Source: Spirodela intermedia
Lineage: Eukaryota > Streptophyta > Magnoliopsida > Alismatales > Araceae
Length of the DNA stretch: 64,000 nucleotides
Assembly: GCA_902729315.2 (NCBI GenBank)
Contig: LR746269.1
Span: 6,402,501 to 6,466,500 of the forward strand
Direction: 5' to 3'
The position numbers and the translations under genes were made by a program. Shown here piece by piece: positions 1 through 12,984 of the stretch. The notes under the pieces are model-generated. The model did not search any database, was not told the DNA's origin, and saw only the letters and a program-made list of their open reading frames with translations. The stretch's first letter is position 1, and each line of letters opens with the position of its first letter.

Positions 1-33
1 CCAAGTAGCGAGTGATATCAGGAATACACGGTA

Positions 34-715
34 TTACGTCCAGAGAGACTCTTTCTTCGGTGGATCCTGCGCCACATTGCTGGATGAACCGAAGCTCATG
101 AACTGTGGCACCCCCGCGAGGCCACCATTGAAGAGGAACGACTTCTCGTCTGCTTCCATTGCGTGGCTGGTCAACCCGGCCGCCTCCTGCTGCATCTGGA
201 TGCAAAGGATCTCCGCCTGCGCCACGGCCAGCTGCATCTGCAACTGGGTGACCTGGTTCTGAAGGTAGGAGATGGCTCCCACGCAGCCGTAGACCGGGTC
301 TCTCATCCTCGCGTTCGCCTCGTATACGAGGCTGCTGACCGCGTCCGCCCGCTGCTGAAATGGGAGCTCCTGACGGCGGAAGACGAAATATGAGGATGGA
401 GTATGAAATACAAGGGCGTGTCTCGTCCTGCTTAATGAAGTGAAGTAGGTTTTCTGGTGGGTACAACCTCTGTACCGGTGAACAGTTTCCGATGGGAGGA
501 AATCACTGCAGAGAGAAATGGAGCGAAGAGGAAGAAGAAGAGGAGAGAGAGAGAGAGACCTGGAGCATCTTGCTAACGTTGCTGGCGCCGAAGACCTTGT
601 GAACGATGGCGAACTTGTGGGGCTCGTCAGAAGGGAAGAAGGGAGAGAAGATGCAGTCTTTGGCGCAGCGCCGGCGGAGGAGCTTGCAGGAGGCACAGGG
701 GGAGTTCCCACCCAT
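34..715 (-). CDS. LOB-domain (LBD) transcription factor, class I, LBD12-like
   Basis: Two exons on the minus strand: 715-560 (52 codons) and 369-34, with a 190-bp intron (donor after the codons for SKMLQ, acceptor before ELPFQQR). The product is 163 aa. The start was chosen because MGGNSPCASC opens the LOB domain. The zinc-finger-like motif is C7-X2-C10-X6-C17-X3-C21, followed by the GAS block (FAIVHKVFGASNVSKMLQ) and the leucine-zipper-like stretch with regularly spaced hydrophobic residues (ISYLQNQVTQLQMQLAVAQ). The intron position after KMLQ is the classical LBD site. LBD proteins are plant-specific nuclear DNA-binding factors that set organ boundaries and control lateral organ, root and vascular development. 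The domain resembles Arabidopsis LBD12/LBD1/LBD11 (from memory). The C-terminal tail is short. The leader carries GA and CTG microsatellites. The exact subclade is uncertain. Confidence 0.93.
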
Positions 716-762
716 GCCTGACGAAAAAATCCGCGCTGAAACTGTCGAAGAGGGAGATAATT

Positions 763-765
<3 letters not shown>

Positions 766-802
<37 letters not shown>

Positions 803-830
803 TAAGCTGCTGCTGCTGCTGCTGCTGCTG
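766..830. repeat. (GA)n and (CTG)n microsatellites in the LBD 5' leader
   Basis: A GA run (about 766-794) is followed by eight CTG units (about 807-830), just upstream of the LBD start codon at 715. On the gene strand these are CT and CAG runs, so they probably lie in its 5' UTR or core promoter. Confidence 0.8.
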
Positions 831-3800
831 CCGCTCGAGGTAAGACGAAGAAAGCCGAGCTTATTTATAACGGAGGAGCCCGCAAGGGATCCATCAGCCG
901 TGTAATCAAATAAGAGGCGACAGTGACATGAAGGCCATCTCTCCACACTACCTTGTGATGATAATGCGAGTAGGAGATTAAAACTAACAGTATCTTCCTA
1001 TAGGTTCATATGTTGCCACTTATTCTAGTATATATTTAATCACGATATTTAAATCGTCAATTTTTATGTGTTGCTGTTCTAGCACTACCCTGAACTAAAC
1101 ATTAAACGGCAATAAATACAATATGCCCTTCCATACGCTTATATTGACTTATGATCATCACCATCATTAATGTATGAGTAGTCTAACAAGATGGTCAACT
1201 AAAAACTCCTTGACGACAAATGGAGTAGACCCATCAACATTATAACTTCAGTTATCAATGCTAACTTTTTGGGAATATTTGAGTGTAATTCTACTCACGA
1301 GAAATTCTCAAGTTTAACATTATACCGAAGTTGTTAGATCATCAAATTCAAGTCATTATAATGATTGTAATAGATATATTGACGAAATCGTAGGGTTTTG
1401 TTTTGATCTCTTGCTACGATACTGCTATGGCATTCATTTATCTGCATACTGATTTTCTACGATTCCAAAGGCTCATTCGGATTACCGAGCAAACTCGGAC
1501 CAAATTTATCACCGAGTGGTGGCTGGAGGCTAAGAAAGAAAAGAAGAACAAGCAAAAGCAATATATGCGTATTCATGTCTTGGAAGATTCCCTTAGGGGA
1601 GACCGACTCTCCACTCTCAACTTTGCTGTAATACCCTTGGAGAAAGCACATGAATTTAGGACCTTACAGGTACAAGCACTCCATTCTGCAGATTGAGCCC
1701 CCTTTCCGTCATTTTAGCGAAAAACAGGCAAGCTCGGGGATCGATCAACTATTGGAAGATTCTCAGTAAATGAACAGAAATTGATCTTGCGAACGAACGA
1801 AAACGACTGGGTCAATCTGAATTTTACGAAGGTTCACAGATCTGCGATAAAAGAGCAACAACTGAGAGGACTCCTCAATCGAAGAGGTCAAACAGGCTTC
1901 TTGAACGGCTGAATATGATCCCATAGTCAACGCGGGATGCAGCTCTGACAGGCCACATATCCTCAGATTTTCTTTATTGATCTTGATCTTGAATGGCCAA
2001 CCACCGCTCCCATTTTTGAAAAATATTATGACTGCGACTGTGATTATCTTCTCTCTGGAGTACTGTCACGTGGAGGGAAGGCCCGCGGAGGATGGGACGA
2101 AGGTCGCAGTGGTTGCTACGAGCTCAGGCGATGGGGTGAACGAGAGGAGACGCGGGGCTATGATTAGGGTTTTGGGCATCACGTTGTCGTTTGAGAGCCC
2201 TCCTCTCCGTTCGTGTCGCGTGAGGATACAGAAAACGAATCCGAAACGGAAAACGAGATCCGGGTCATTAATTCTGGAGGGCGCTTGGGAACGACGCAAA
2301 ACCCTAACCCTAGGCGGTCGCCGGAGAACAAAAACAAGAGGCGTACCCTTTCTTGCTCTCTGTCTGTCTCCGGTAGAGAGGGAGAGAGAGAGAGCAGCTC
2401 GACGTGAATGTTTGTGACAGACATTCACGTGAACACTACTCTTGACTCTAGTCTCCGCACAACTCAAGTTTTTCTCTGGGGACGAGTCTTGAACAGGAAG
2501 CAGTATCGTTACGGCCTCTCTCTCTCTCCTCTCTCGCTCGCTGTGCGAAATTTGTCTCATGCACAGCAGAAACTTCTTAAACTCGAAGAATAGTTTTCAC
2601 TCTAAAACAACAAGGGATATCTTACTCTCTCCCTCTCTCTCTCTCTCTTCATTCATTCATAGATATAATATCCTTAAATTTGTCGCATGCAGCGTAGAAA
2701 CTCGAAGAACAGATTCCGTGAAGAACATCCATTTAAAAAAGAGAGAGAGAAAATCCGTAAAGACTCCATCAAAGCCAAGATGATTCAAAGGCAAGTAAAG
2801 CCATGCAGACTCATCTCTCTGTTCTGAAACCTCTGCGGCATCTTCAGTAAACTTTACGCCGAGCTCGGCTTCCTCCCCTCTACGGACGGATTCCATCCTC
2901 CTGCCGCCGCCGGTTTTATCGAGACGATGACGCAGAGGAAGTAGAAGAAAGATACGTGGAAGATGCTAAGCATACACCAGAGTCTAATCAATGATGCCGA
3001 GAGATCATATAATATAAGCCAATGGGAGGCCCCATTAATGAGATCCGACACGATATTAAGGGCCTAGAGATTATAAACAACGCAAGCGTCTCCGAGGGCG
3101 AGCTCAGAGCTCTCCGGTTTCCCACCCCACCCCTCGTCTGCCCTCCTCCCATTTAATGCCCTTCACATGCCCTAACTCTCTCCTCCATCCTGCTCCTCTC
3201 CACCTTCTGAATGCACCCATGAGGGAGAAATTAGAGATATATATATATATATATCTATAGAGAGAGAGAGAGAGAGGACGGGTCGTTGAAGCCTCGTCTT
3301 CCCCCTAGCTAGTGAGGACGCGATGGTCTTGAGTTTGAATAAAGTACGACTGGTAGCAGACATCTTTCTCTTCTTGAAGAGAGAAGGGGAGAGAGGGGAA
3401 CATGGAGGCGCCTATACAGCATTGAATGCATGATTGGACGAAGATTCCTCTTTGCAAGAACGATCAAGCGTCAGTGGTCTCCAGGGCATCGTCTACAAGA
3501 TCTAAACTCCAGCTCGGCTCTCTAGAGAACACCAAAAATTGGATTTTTATGAGCCATATAAGCGCCACCTGACCATCTACTTCCGCATTCCTGGAGAGAG
3601 GGGAAAATATCCCACACTTCGTTAACGGTTCAGTCAATCCCAGACTCACCACACTCTTCAAGTCTCCTCTTCTATCTCCATCAAGTTTCTCCCAAATCAT
3701 TTTCTAGTAGCTTATTCGATACACTAATCAAGCTCGTACAGCAAGTTTGCTTTTTCTCTGTACCAACTAATATTTCAAGCCCTGTAGCATAGAAAGCCAC

Positions 3801-4841
3801 TGAAAACTACCGGATTCACAAATCCTCGCTAGTATGGCCGAGGACGCTGTGACAGGCTACAAAGCCCTCGTTGAGGATTTAAATCGAAACTTATAAGAAG
3901 TTCACGAGCTTGAGAAGTTAAGGAGCTCAAGATTCTGAATTTCATGCCGCAGACGGTTATAAAAAACCATATTTTTATCGTGCTTTTGTACCCTTGAGTC
4001 TCAATGTGGTAATTGCCAAGATTTCCTCCTAAAATGGCCCGTTTCTCTAGACTTCCCCTTTCCCTTTTGGAGGTCATACCACCACAAAACATGAAGCTCT
4101 GATAATTTTGAACTATGCTATTGGTACGTCTTTCCCTCCAGAACGACGGGTTTCCCATTCCATAGCGACAAGCGCCTCTCACTCTAGCTACGGACGGGAA
4201 GAGAGACAACGGCAGCGGGCTCTCGGCCCCGCCAACTACGCCGGCCAGATTGAAGTAGGTTCCTGGGGAGGAGTCTTCTGCGGGCAACAGCATGATATCC
4301 TCAAGCCCGGATATCCTGTGGCCCGCTGTTAACCTTGGGTACTAGGCTGGGAGGGTTTGAAGTAGATCAAGGGCAAAATGACCGTTGGTGCAGGATAATC
4401 TGAGGGCCGACGCTCTACACTTTATCCGTAAATTACTTTTTTTCAATGAATCAAGGGTACGTTCATGTCACTGCCCAGCCCAAATTCCCAGGTTTCGGTC
4501 TCGAGATTGAAACACCCGAGTGTTGCCTAAACCCAAGGATTCGATAAATAAGGAAAAGCCGATTCTTTTATATATTTTGATTGATACGATCATAGTGATC
4601 ATAAAGATTGGTAAAAGGATGATCTTGGTCCGACATGGTTTGCTATGTTTAACTAGGAACCACATTTTTCGGGTTTATAAGCAAATAGTACAACATGAAG
4701 CTTGAGTAGAAAAAAACGATTCATTTATCATATTGGGGAGGTGAATCTTGGCGGGCTCTCCCTCTCCCACCATTGACATTTAGATATGATTGTTGCACCG
4801 TTATGTGGTCAATAGTCAACACAGCCGATGTAAGACTCAGC

Positions 4842-4842
<1 letters not shown>
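831..4842. other. Intergenic stretch with no supported gene
   Basis: No reading frame here has recognisable domain content. A 97-codon open frame at 1403-1696 (+) and GC-rich frames around 1977-2560 (both strands) and 3829-4293 (-) are open but unlike any family I know. Also seen are a perfect hairpin at 2402-2430 and short AT and GA runs at about 3238-3275. The part near 831-950 is probably the LBD promoter. Confidence 0.55.
2402..2430. other. Perfect 10-bp inverted repeat with ACGT cores
   Basis: ACGTGAATGT (2402-2411) and ACATTCACGT (2421-2430) are exact reverse complements around a 9-nt loop. Each arm ends in an ACGT core flanked by GA or TC, which is a bZIP/bHLH-like site. The role is unknown. 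Confidence 0.6.

Positions 4843-4934
<92 letters not shown>
4843..4934. repeat. Compound (TGTC)n-(TC)n-(AT)n microsatellite
   Basis: Three adjoining simple repeats: TGTC units (4843-4862), a long TC run (to about 4910) and AT dinucleotides (to about 4934). Confidence 0.9.
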
Positions 4935-5046
4935 TTCTCTCTTTCTCTCCCTAACTCCCTCTCTACACTAGAGGAGCAGGGATTAAAGCTGGGGAGAAAA
5001 GGGGTTAGATTCATGGGCGCCTTCTCGCTCCCCTCCATAATTGTCT

Positions 5047-5060
5047 TTTTGAGAAGAGGG

Positions 5061-5091
<31 letters not shown>

Positions 5092-5112
5092 GGATAGAGA
5101 AAGTGAGAGAAA

Positions 5113-5154
<42 letters not shown>

Positions 5155-5704
5155 AAGTGAAAGAAAGAGGGAGAGGGAGAGAGAGCGATTGAGTGAGAGA
5201 GAGAGAAAGAGAGAGAGAGAGAGCGATTGAGTGAGAGAGAGAGAGAGGGAGAGGGAGAGAGAGAGAGAGAGAGAAAGTGAAAGAAAGAGGGAGAGGGAGA
5301 GAGAGGGAGAGAGAGAGAGAGAAAGAGGGAGAGAGCGAGTGAGAGAAAGAGAGAGAAGGAGAGAGAGAGAGAGAGATAGAGAGAGAGAAGGAGAGAGAGA
5401 GAGAGAGATAGAGAGAGAGAAAGAGGGAGAGAGCGAGTGAGAGAAAAAGAGAGAGAGGGAGAGAGAGAGAGAGAGAAAGAGGGAGAGAGTGAGTGAGAGA
5501 AAGAGAGAGAGGGAGAGAGAAAGTGAAAGAAAGAGGGAGAGGGAGAGAGAGCGATTGAGTGAGAGAGAGAGAAAGAGGGAGAGAGCGAGTGAGAGAAAGA
5601 GAGAGAGGGAGAGAGAAAGTGAAAGAAAGAGGGAGAGGGAGAGAGAGAGAGAGATAGAGAGAGAGAGAAAGAGGGAGAGAGCGAGTGAGAGAAGGAGAGA
5701 GAGG

Positions 5705-5735
<31 letters not shown>

Positions 5736-6230
5736 GGAGAGAGTGAGTGAGAGAAAGAGAGAGAGGGAGAGAGANNNNNNNNNNNNNNNNNNNNNNNNNN
5801 NNNNNNNNNNNNNNNNNNNNNNNNNNNNNNNNNNNNNNNNNNNNNNNNNNNNNNNNNNNNNNNNNNNNNNNNNNNNNNNNNNNNNNNNNNNNNNNNNNNN
5901 NNNNNNNNNNNNNNNNNNNNNNNNNNNNNNNNNNNNNNNNNNNNNNNNNNNNNNNNNNNNNNNNNNNNNNNNNNNNNNNNNNNNNNNNNNNNNNNNNNNN
6001 NNNNNNNNNNNNNNNNNNNNNNNNNNNNNNNNNNNNNNNNNNNNNNNNNNNNNNNNNNNNNNNNNNNNNNNNNNNNNNNNNNNNNNNNNNNNNNNNNNNN
6101 NNNNNNNNNNNNNNNNNNNNNNNNNNNNNNNNNNNNNNNNNNNNNNNNNNNNNNNNNNNNNNNNNNNNNNNNNNNNNNNNNNNNNNNNNNNNNNNNNNNN
6201 NNNNNNNNNNNNNNNNNNNNNNNNNNNNNN

Positions 6231-6292
<62 letters not shown>

Positions 6293-6296
6293 GAGA
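5047..6296. repeat. GA-rich satellite-like array interrupted by an assembly gap
   Basis: About 730 bp of GA-dominated sequence precedes a 456-bp run of N (5775-6230), and pure GA resumes to about 6296. The part before the gap is not pure GA. Blocks such as GAAAGAGGGAGAGAGCGAGTGAGAG recur many times, so it is a higher-order array. Frames encoding RERERE or SLSLSL are artefacts of the repeat. Confidence 0.95.
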
Positions 6297-8377
6297 TACG
6301 TGCATCGCCCCTCCCACTAAATCTAATTGGGCCAACGTGATGCTTGTTTGGGTCTTCAATTAAGCCCAGGGTTAAGAGTAACAGTTAGGCTTTTTTACTG
6401 CCAAATTCTAAGCTTCAGAAGTGTGACACCTGTTGAGTTTTGGCCTACATTGAGATCAAGAAGGGAAGCGGGCGGGTTGAATAGATCTGTCCCTAGACTT
6501 TCTTTCTAATAGGTTCACCTCGTATGTGTGTAAGTTATTCTTCCCTTCATCCTCCATATTATTTTTATAGTTGAATTATTTTAAAATTCACTAATTTTAC
6601 AGTGGTTTAGCACATTGCCTACATCCACTCTCTGAGAATAATTATGTTCTTGGGTTCCACTAGAATTGATTGTTTAATCACACACTATTAATTAACCGGT
6701 TTAACCCTCGCAAAATTTCACCCATGAATTCTCTTCTAGATCCACTGCTCTAAGTGGTTCATAGTTGTCTAACAAGACAACTACTTTGAGTGATAATATC
6801 ACAAGTTTATTTCCCATAATAAATATAGAGATAGTTAATCTGGGTAGTCTTACAAATACAATGTAAACTTATTTATTTTAATATCTCTAATAAAGAATAT
6901 GTTGTATAATAAATATAGAGATATTTCTCTTTTTAAGAGAGTATTGGTCATGTATTGAAAGCTCTTTAAGTTTCAGGCGAATCAAGAAGGATCACTCAAT
7001 GTTGTCATAGTCCTCATATTTAATGTATTGGCGTCATTTGAGTTACTAGGATGAACATCAATGTGTCTTGCGTAGAATACACACAAAGAAGTTTGATGGC
7101 AAGTTGGATGTCAACGAGATGAGAAGGGTAATTGTTGTATCTTGTTTTTTCATTGGAAGATAGTAGAATTTATAGATAAATCTTGTACAAAAAATCTTTT
7201 CGAATCTCCACAAATTTTCAATGACTAATTTCTCTTAGAAGAAGATAAATTCAAACTATTGAGAAACTACTATAACATATCCTTAGTATGATTAGAATAT
7301 CCTCAAAAGAAATTCAGATGTCAATTTGTTATTACCTAGAGTTCGTATTCAATTCACATTCCATCATATTGATCTATTTTGGATCTTGTTTCTTGAGTGT
7401 AGAACTAGTAGTAATCATGATATTATTAACAAATGACTTGTGATACATATCCACATTAGATGATTTGACACGCAAATATGTTCAAATCACCTCAAATAAA
7501 ATATGATCACTATGTTGAAATATTAAGTAATAATCATGAGTTTGGTGATTTAGAATATGTAAAATATATTATTAAATATATAGAAAATCATATTTATCTA
7601 AGTAAATAATTTACATTCAATCTATTAAAATAATAACAAACACATAAGAAAGTAATGATCTGATATCATGAGAACACATTAGATTGAATAAGCTTTCATA
7701 CCCATATTTCATGTCTTACTATCTCATTCATTATGATGTACCTATCATCATTACTTTCATATTGTAGTATATTATATAAATATAAGCATCTTTCACAACA
7801 ATATGTAATATAATGATTTCATGTACAGATATTTATCTTATTTATGTGTTTGATAAAACTAAATAGAGGCATATTTAATGATTTTTCATATGAGCTATGA
7901 TTATTAACATTTTTTATTGTGTTTAAACACTTGTACATAAACATTGTGAACTATGAATAATTTGATCAATTGAAACTTATTTGTCATCATCAAACATTAT
8001 GCAAATCATACTTCAACAGCACCTACCAATTCACAATGACATAATAAAGTTGACTTTGGATGTGAGCAAAGTATGTGAGTTAGAAAAGTATTTTTGACTT
8101 TCTAAGTTATTATCTAAATCATATATTCCCATATTTTTTTCACATGTAAAGCATATGAGCTCGTGGGGGACTTTTTACAATTTTGTGATTATAATTTTAT
8201 TTACATATATTTCGATAAAAGTATAATTTTTATTTTTATTAAACAGAAGCTGCAAGGGGAAACTACTAAGCTGCCATGGCAAAAAGACCGTTGCGTCCAG
8301 GCGACATATGCATGGAAGAGGATTAAAATTGTCATTTTAACCATTCCTCTTTCCCACCCTTCTTGCTCCTAGAGCCC
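6297..8377. other. AT-rich intergenic DNA, no gene recognised
   Basis: Strongly AT-rich from about 6520 to 8280 with no long open frame and no domain I recognise. The texture resembles eroded transposon sequence, but no LTR pair or enzyme motif could be defined. Confidence 0.5.
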
Positions 8378-8416
8378 TCTCTCCTCCCTCTCCTCCCCCC
8401 TCCCCCTTCCCCCCAA
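8378..8416 (+). promoter_or_regulatory. Pyrimidine patch upstream of TIM22
   Basis: A nearly pure C/T tract (CTCCCTCTCCTCCCCCCTCC and onward) lies about 160-200 bp before the TIM22 start codon. Such Y patches are common plant core-promoter or leader elements. The transcription start is not known. Confidence 0.45.
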
Positions 8417-8575
8417 GCCGGCGGCGGAACAGCTTTTCCGTCCACCGCCGCAACCCCGCCGCCGTCGGCGGGCGACTTGAACTGTCCGTGTCACCCCTCC
8501 CTCTCTGTCTCTGTCTCTCTCTATCTCTCTCTGCGTTTCAACGGGGGTCTCTCCTCTCTCCCGCGATCCCTGCTC

Positions 8576-11500
8576 ATGGCCGCGCCGTCGGAAGCAGAGC
8601 CGGTCGCATTGCCCAAGGAGGAACAGAAACCTAAGATAGAGCCGCTGAGGCTTCCAACGGTCGAGGAAATCCGGGGACAGGAGATATGGAACAATTGCGC
8701 CATCCGCAGCGCCTTCAGCGGGATCATGGGTACTTTCCCCTTCCACTGATACCCCTCGTGTCCGAGTTTCGTTACCGAGATAACTGAGATTTTGGTCTGT
8801 GGCTTGGTCCGCGTCTTAGTGCTTAATAGGCCTTCCAGGCGTTTGCTTGCTGCCCATATGCGTTCGTCTCATTTTGCTATTTCTATGTAAATTTGAATGC
8901 TTGTAATGTGACAGTGAATGGAGTTTTTTTCTTTTATGAGAATTAATGTTGGACGTCGTGGATGGAAGTGCCTGTTGAACAAGGAAACGACCTGCAATGC
9001 ACAAGCAGGACTGGTTTTGGTGTATGTTCCATCGCATAGATAGGTACTTCTGGTCTTGGCAACTACTACATATGCAGCCCTGCATCGAACCAAAATGCGA
9101 AAGTGCTCGTCTGGTGCGCCAAAAGTATCTCCGTCATGTAGCTATGGGAATAACGCAGTGTTCATTTATAGCTCCTACTTTCCTGTGCCATCGTCAAAGC
9201 ACTTGCGAAGTTTTTGCACGGGGCATCAGGAGTACTTCCAGATCGATGACAGACGGGCATAGAAAGTTGAAACAGTTTCAGTAGTCAGCGCTGAGGGTTG
9301 ATACTCTGAAATCCAGATAGTAATAATCTGCTTTGACCGTCAGATGACGTCTCCATGTTGTTATAAGCGAAAAGCAGGATCTTGGTTTATATGAAGCGAT
9401 TATAAGTCAGCAACGCATGGAGATGCAGCGAACACCTGTTTTCTCCAACACCACAAAGCATTCTCATTTCCCCATCCCTTCAGACACCTGCGTCACTTCA
9501 TTAGAACGCAAATGTCTCCCTTATTTTCTACCTCCCTCCCTGCCCTGATTCACACTCCTACCCATAAGTTTGGAATGCTAGATTAATTTAAAATATCTTT
9601 TTAGAAAAATACAATGTCACCCGTAAGTTGAAAATAACCACAGAGGCCACTGCTCGCTGATGAGGAGAAGGATTTTAAGAAAACAATGCCAAGCCACAAT
9701 TTTTTTTTGGGAATGCAGCATGGTCACCGTGTGAATTACTCAGCTGGAAGTCAACATCAATCGGTGCCAGGTTCAGAATTAAAATAATTTAAAATTTTGA
9801 GTTTATTTTGACGAAAACATCGAAGTTGGATATTTTTAGTAAAAGTAGTAAAACAGTCATGTCTATGACTCTCTCCAAATATCTTGGACCATACTCTATC
9901 AAAAGATGGGCCGTGTTCTATTTTTCAGACCCATTTCTATTCTGTTATTCCAGGAGCCCTGGGATCTAGGCCAATTGGACAAATATAATATGGATCAAGG
10001 TGAAGCATGACACATTGGATATGTAATTTAGTTTCTCAGTTGCATTATAACGTCAGCAAAAGAGAACCTGAGAACATGCATAAGTCGCAGGATTACTAGG
10101 GTTTATGGGAAAAAGAATAAATCTCCATTTTATCTTGTTTGTGTGTGAGAGAGAGTGTCGAAGCCTGACATTTTGGTTGAAGTATGGGAAAAGGAAATAG
10201 TATTGGTGTCAGATCATTACAGCAGGCATAAACCCTGTTTTGCATATTCTTGGAGTCCTAAGTATGAAGTCTGAGTTCTTCGTCACAGGCACTTTTTTCT
10301 TTTTCCAGAAAAGTTTACTTCGTGTTTCATATCAAATATTCATTTTATTAAAGTCTATTTGATGCCTAATTCGTCCATTATATCGATGACTCCAGGCAGA
10401 ACCAGGAGACATGGACCCATTTTCATGCATCTTTGGAGTCCCAAACATGTGATTCTAGATATTTTCTTGTCACTGGCCCTTTTTTTCTTCCCACAATTTT
10501 GATTATAGATTAATGTTGGTTATCCATTTTATAGAAGTATGTTTAATAGTTAATTTATGACATCAATGGCTGCCGTTGGGGCTTGGACAGGGGGCGGATT
10601 TGGTCTTTTCATGGGCATGCTTCTTGGTGCTTTGGATAATCCTCTCATGCAAGAGGAAATGAGCGCAAAGCAGCAGTTCATACACACTGCAAAGCAGATG
10701 GGAAGAAGAAGCTGGAGCTCTGCGAAGACCTTTGCTGTTATGGGTCTTCTTTTCTCGGCTGCCGAATGTGTTGTGGAGAAGGTGAAGAAAGATGGAGACC
10801 ACATAGCCGTTCTTGCTCTAGCTAGATCTTCTCTGTCTCTTATTCCTGTTTAAACTCTCCAGGCAAGAGCAAAGCATGATATGACCAATACAGTCGCTGC
10901 TGGTTGTTTTACTGGAGGAGCCATCTCAGCAAAAGGTGACCCACCCTTCTTTTCTCCTAATTTTTTTAGGAATCAACGTTCAATTTTTTTCTTTATAAAA
11001 AAGAAAGAGCATGATGCCAGTTCAGAGCACAGGGAATATAATCACCTGAAAATATATGGTGTCTCGCCATATCTCCTATGTTTGGTACTCAATTTATCTC
11101 CTATGTTCTGGTGGTACCATACATTTGAGATTTAGTCCTTCATCCTCCAGATTTCTTCCATCACATTTTCCCAGATTATCTGGGTATCTCTTGCCCATTA
11201 AGTATATACTAAGCTTGTAATCCCCCATAAGAAAGCAGTCCTTTTTTCTTGTTCTATTGGTGAATCCTTTTTAGTTGACTTCCGTTGATTCAGAAGCCTG
11301 CTATTATGTGGTCCTTAACGTGCTGCCACTTAAAAAAAAAAATCCGCGTGGAATCTTCAAGAGAATGCAGACCGATCTTTCTAAAAATAAATCAATGTCA
11401 GGCACACCATCCTAATTTCTATGAAGTATCTACTTGACTTAAAATTCTTCTGGAAAATTGTGGCCTAATCAAACCTAGTGAGCAGGTTTATTCATAGCTC

Positions 11501-12126
11501 CCTTTTTCTCGGATCATAATTTGAACATTTCGTTCATCCTTGAACATATTGATGATCAGCTTGCCCTGAAAATCTTCGCCCAGACACCAATTATCTCATA
11601 GTGACGCTGGCAAGTGAATGATCTTAGTTCAATTACATTATCATCCAATCATGATCAAGATATCCTGCCTTATTCACCTCTTCAACCCCCCTTTTTTTTA
11701 TACTAAAAACCCAGCGGAGTGTAAAAATGCTGTCAGTTAGGACAAAAAAAAAGATCTAATAGGACAAATATGTTGATAGCTTCTTAATTTATAGTAAATG
11801 ACCATGATTTTAATGCCATGGATAACATGAGTTCCTCCCCCACCTGACAAATGCTAGATTGGCTTGGGCTCTTAATCGACAAGCTTAAGACTACTTGGGA
11901 TCTTTATAATCAGAGGCTTATTTTTATGACAGCTAGTAGTGGATTATTCCTAGCAATGTAGGTTTCCATTTTTTGGTTATCTCTTTTTGTTTTCCATATT
12001 GGGAATGCTCCATTCTGACGTCTCTGATGTCTGTGGTCAGGTGGTCCAAAGGCGGCCTGCGCCGGTTGCGCTGGGTTTGCCGCATTCTCTGTCTTGATTG
12101 AGAAGTTCTTGGACCGGCAAAATTGA
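8576..12126 (+). CDS. TIM22: Mitochondrial import inner membrane translocase subunit TIM22
   Basis: Four exons: 8576-8729, 10591-10781, 10863-10935 and 12041-12126, giving 504 nt and 167 aa. All introns are GT/AG and the phases join cleanly. The protein opens with an acidic, proline-rich tail, then the plant signature RLPTVEEIRGQEIWNNC. The Tim17/Tim22/Tim23 domain follows: GGGFGLFMGMLLGALDNP, the QQFIHTAKQMGRRSWSSAKT segment, FAVMGLLFSAAECVVEK, and a Gly-rich last helix (AGCAGFAAFSVLIEKFLDR). Plant TIM22 proteins are about 170 aa, so the length fits. TIM22 forms the twin-pore carrier translocase that inserts multi-spanning carrier proteins into the mitochondrial inner membrane. Introns 1 (1,861 bp) and 3 (1,105 bp) are long and AT-rich. 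The start was chosen as the first ATG before the conserved block. Confidence 0.93.
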
Positions 12127-12382
12127 GAGAGAGAGAGAGAGAGAATATGCTTAATGGTTTGGGGGTACACAGAAGGCATTCTTCGGAGGTTAGGGGAGAT
12201 TTTTCTCTTGGCATTGTGACGATGAGATTATCAGAAGGAACTGTTTTTCACGGAGAGTCATCTTCAGTGCGTTTCCAAGTGCTGATTTACAAATTTTGTT
12301 TCCATTCTGCTGGCACAATCTACTGCTCCAGAATGAGATCTTGGTTTTTCTTTTTCAGGAAAATAATGGAAATACCGGATAG

Positions 12383-12449
<67 letters not shown>

Positions 12450-12984
12450 GGGCTTGCAAAGTTTATGAAAAAAAATGTGATGCAGACAATGGGGGGGGGG
12501 GGGGGGGACAATGAAGGGGGCTGCGAATATCAATGTCGAGCATGATACATCAGATGATCATAACCCACATGTACACCCACCCCTTGAAGACCTCCCCTGT
12601 TCATGGGCCAGGCTCTGTCAGCAGGGCCAAATGCAGCCCAAAAAATTCCTATATAAATGAATGCCATTATATGATAATTACCGCTAGAAATAACAGGTGA
12701 TGATATCGGGAGAGAGAGAGAGAGAGAGAGAGAGGAGGGGGGGGTTGCATTTCGTTGTAGCCTCATCACATCCGATCAAAACTGGGACAGCGGAGGTGGA
12801 GGCAGCAGCGAACAGGAGCAGAGTATATTTCTGATGGAGAGCTCGTCCGTTGAGCTCCTCGTCCATTTTCTGATGGCTTCACCTGCTTCAAGGAAGCCAC
12901 TTAAAATAGACATGCCGAGTGCAAATTGGTAGTTCGACAAGTATAAGAGAGCTAGAGTTGATGACTCAACTCCCGATGCAAGTA
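12127..12984. other. TIM22 3' flank with CT, G and GA tracts
   Basis: No gene. It contains a CT run (12384-12446), an uninterrupted run of 17 G (12491-12507) and a GA run (about 12712-12733). The first part is probably the TIM22 3' UTR. Confidence 0.6.

Noticed and set aside
2066-2560. 164-codon minus-strand frame
   Set aside because: Low-complexity RERE/SLSL ends and no recognisable domain. Overlapping frames on both strands are equally open.
3829-4293. 154-codon minus-strand frame containing LLPAEDSSPG
   Set aside because: It vaguely echoes the frame at 2066-2560 (ILLPVQDSSPE), but the DNA match is weak and there is no family support. Left as intergenic.
4983-6359. 458-codon minus-strand frame of SLSLSL with unknown residues
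   Set aside because: A translation of the GA satellite and its N gap, with no real coding content.
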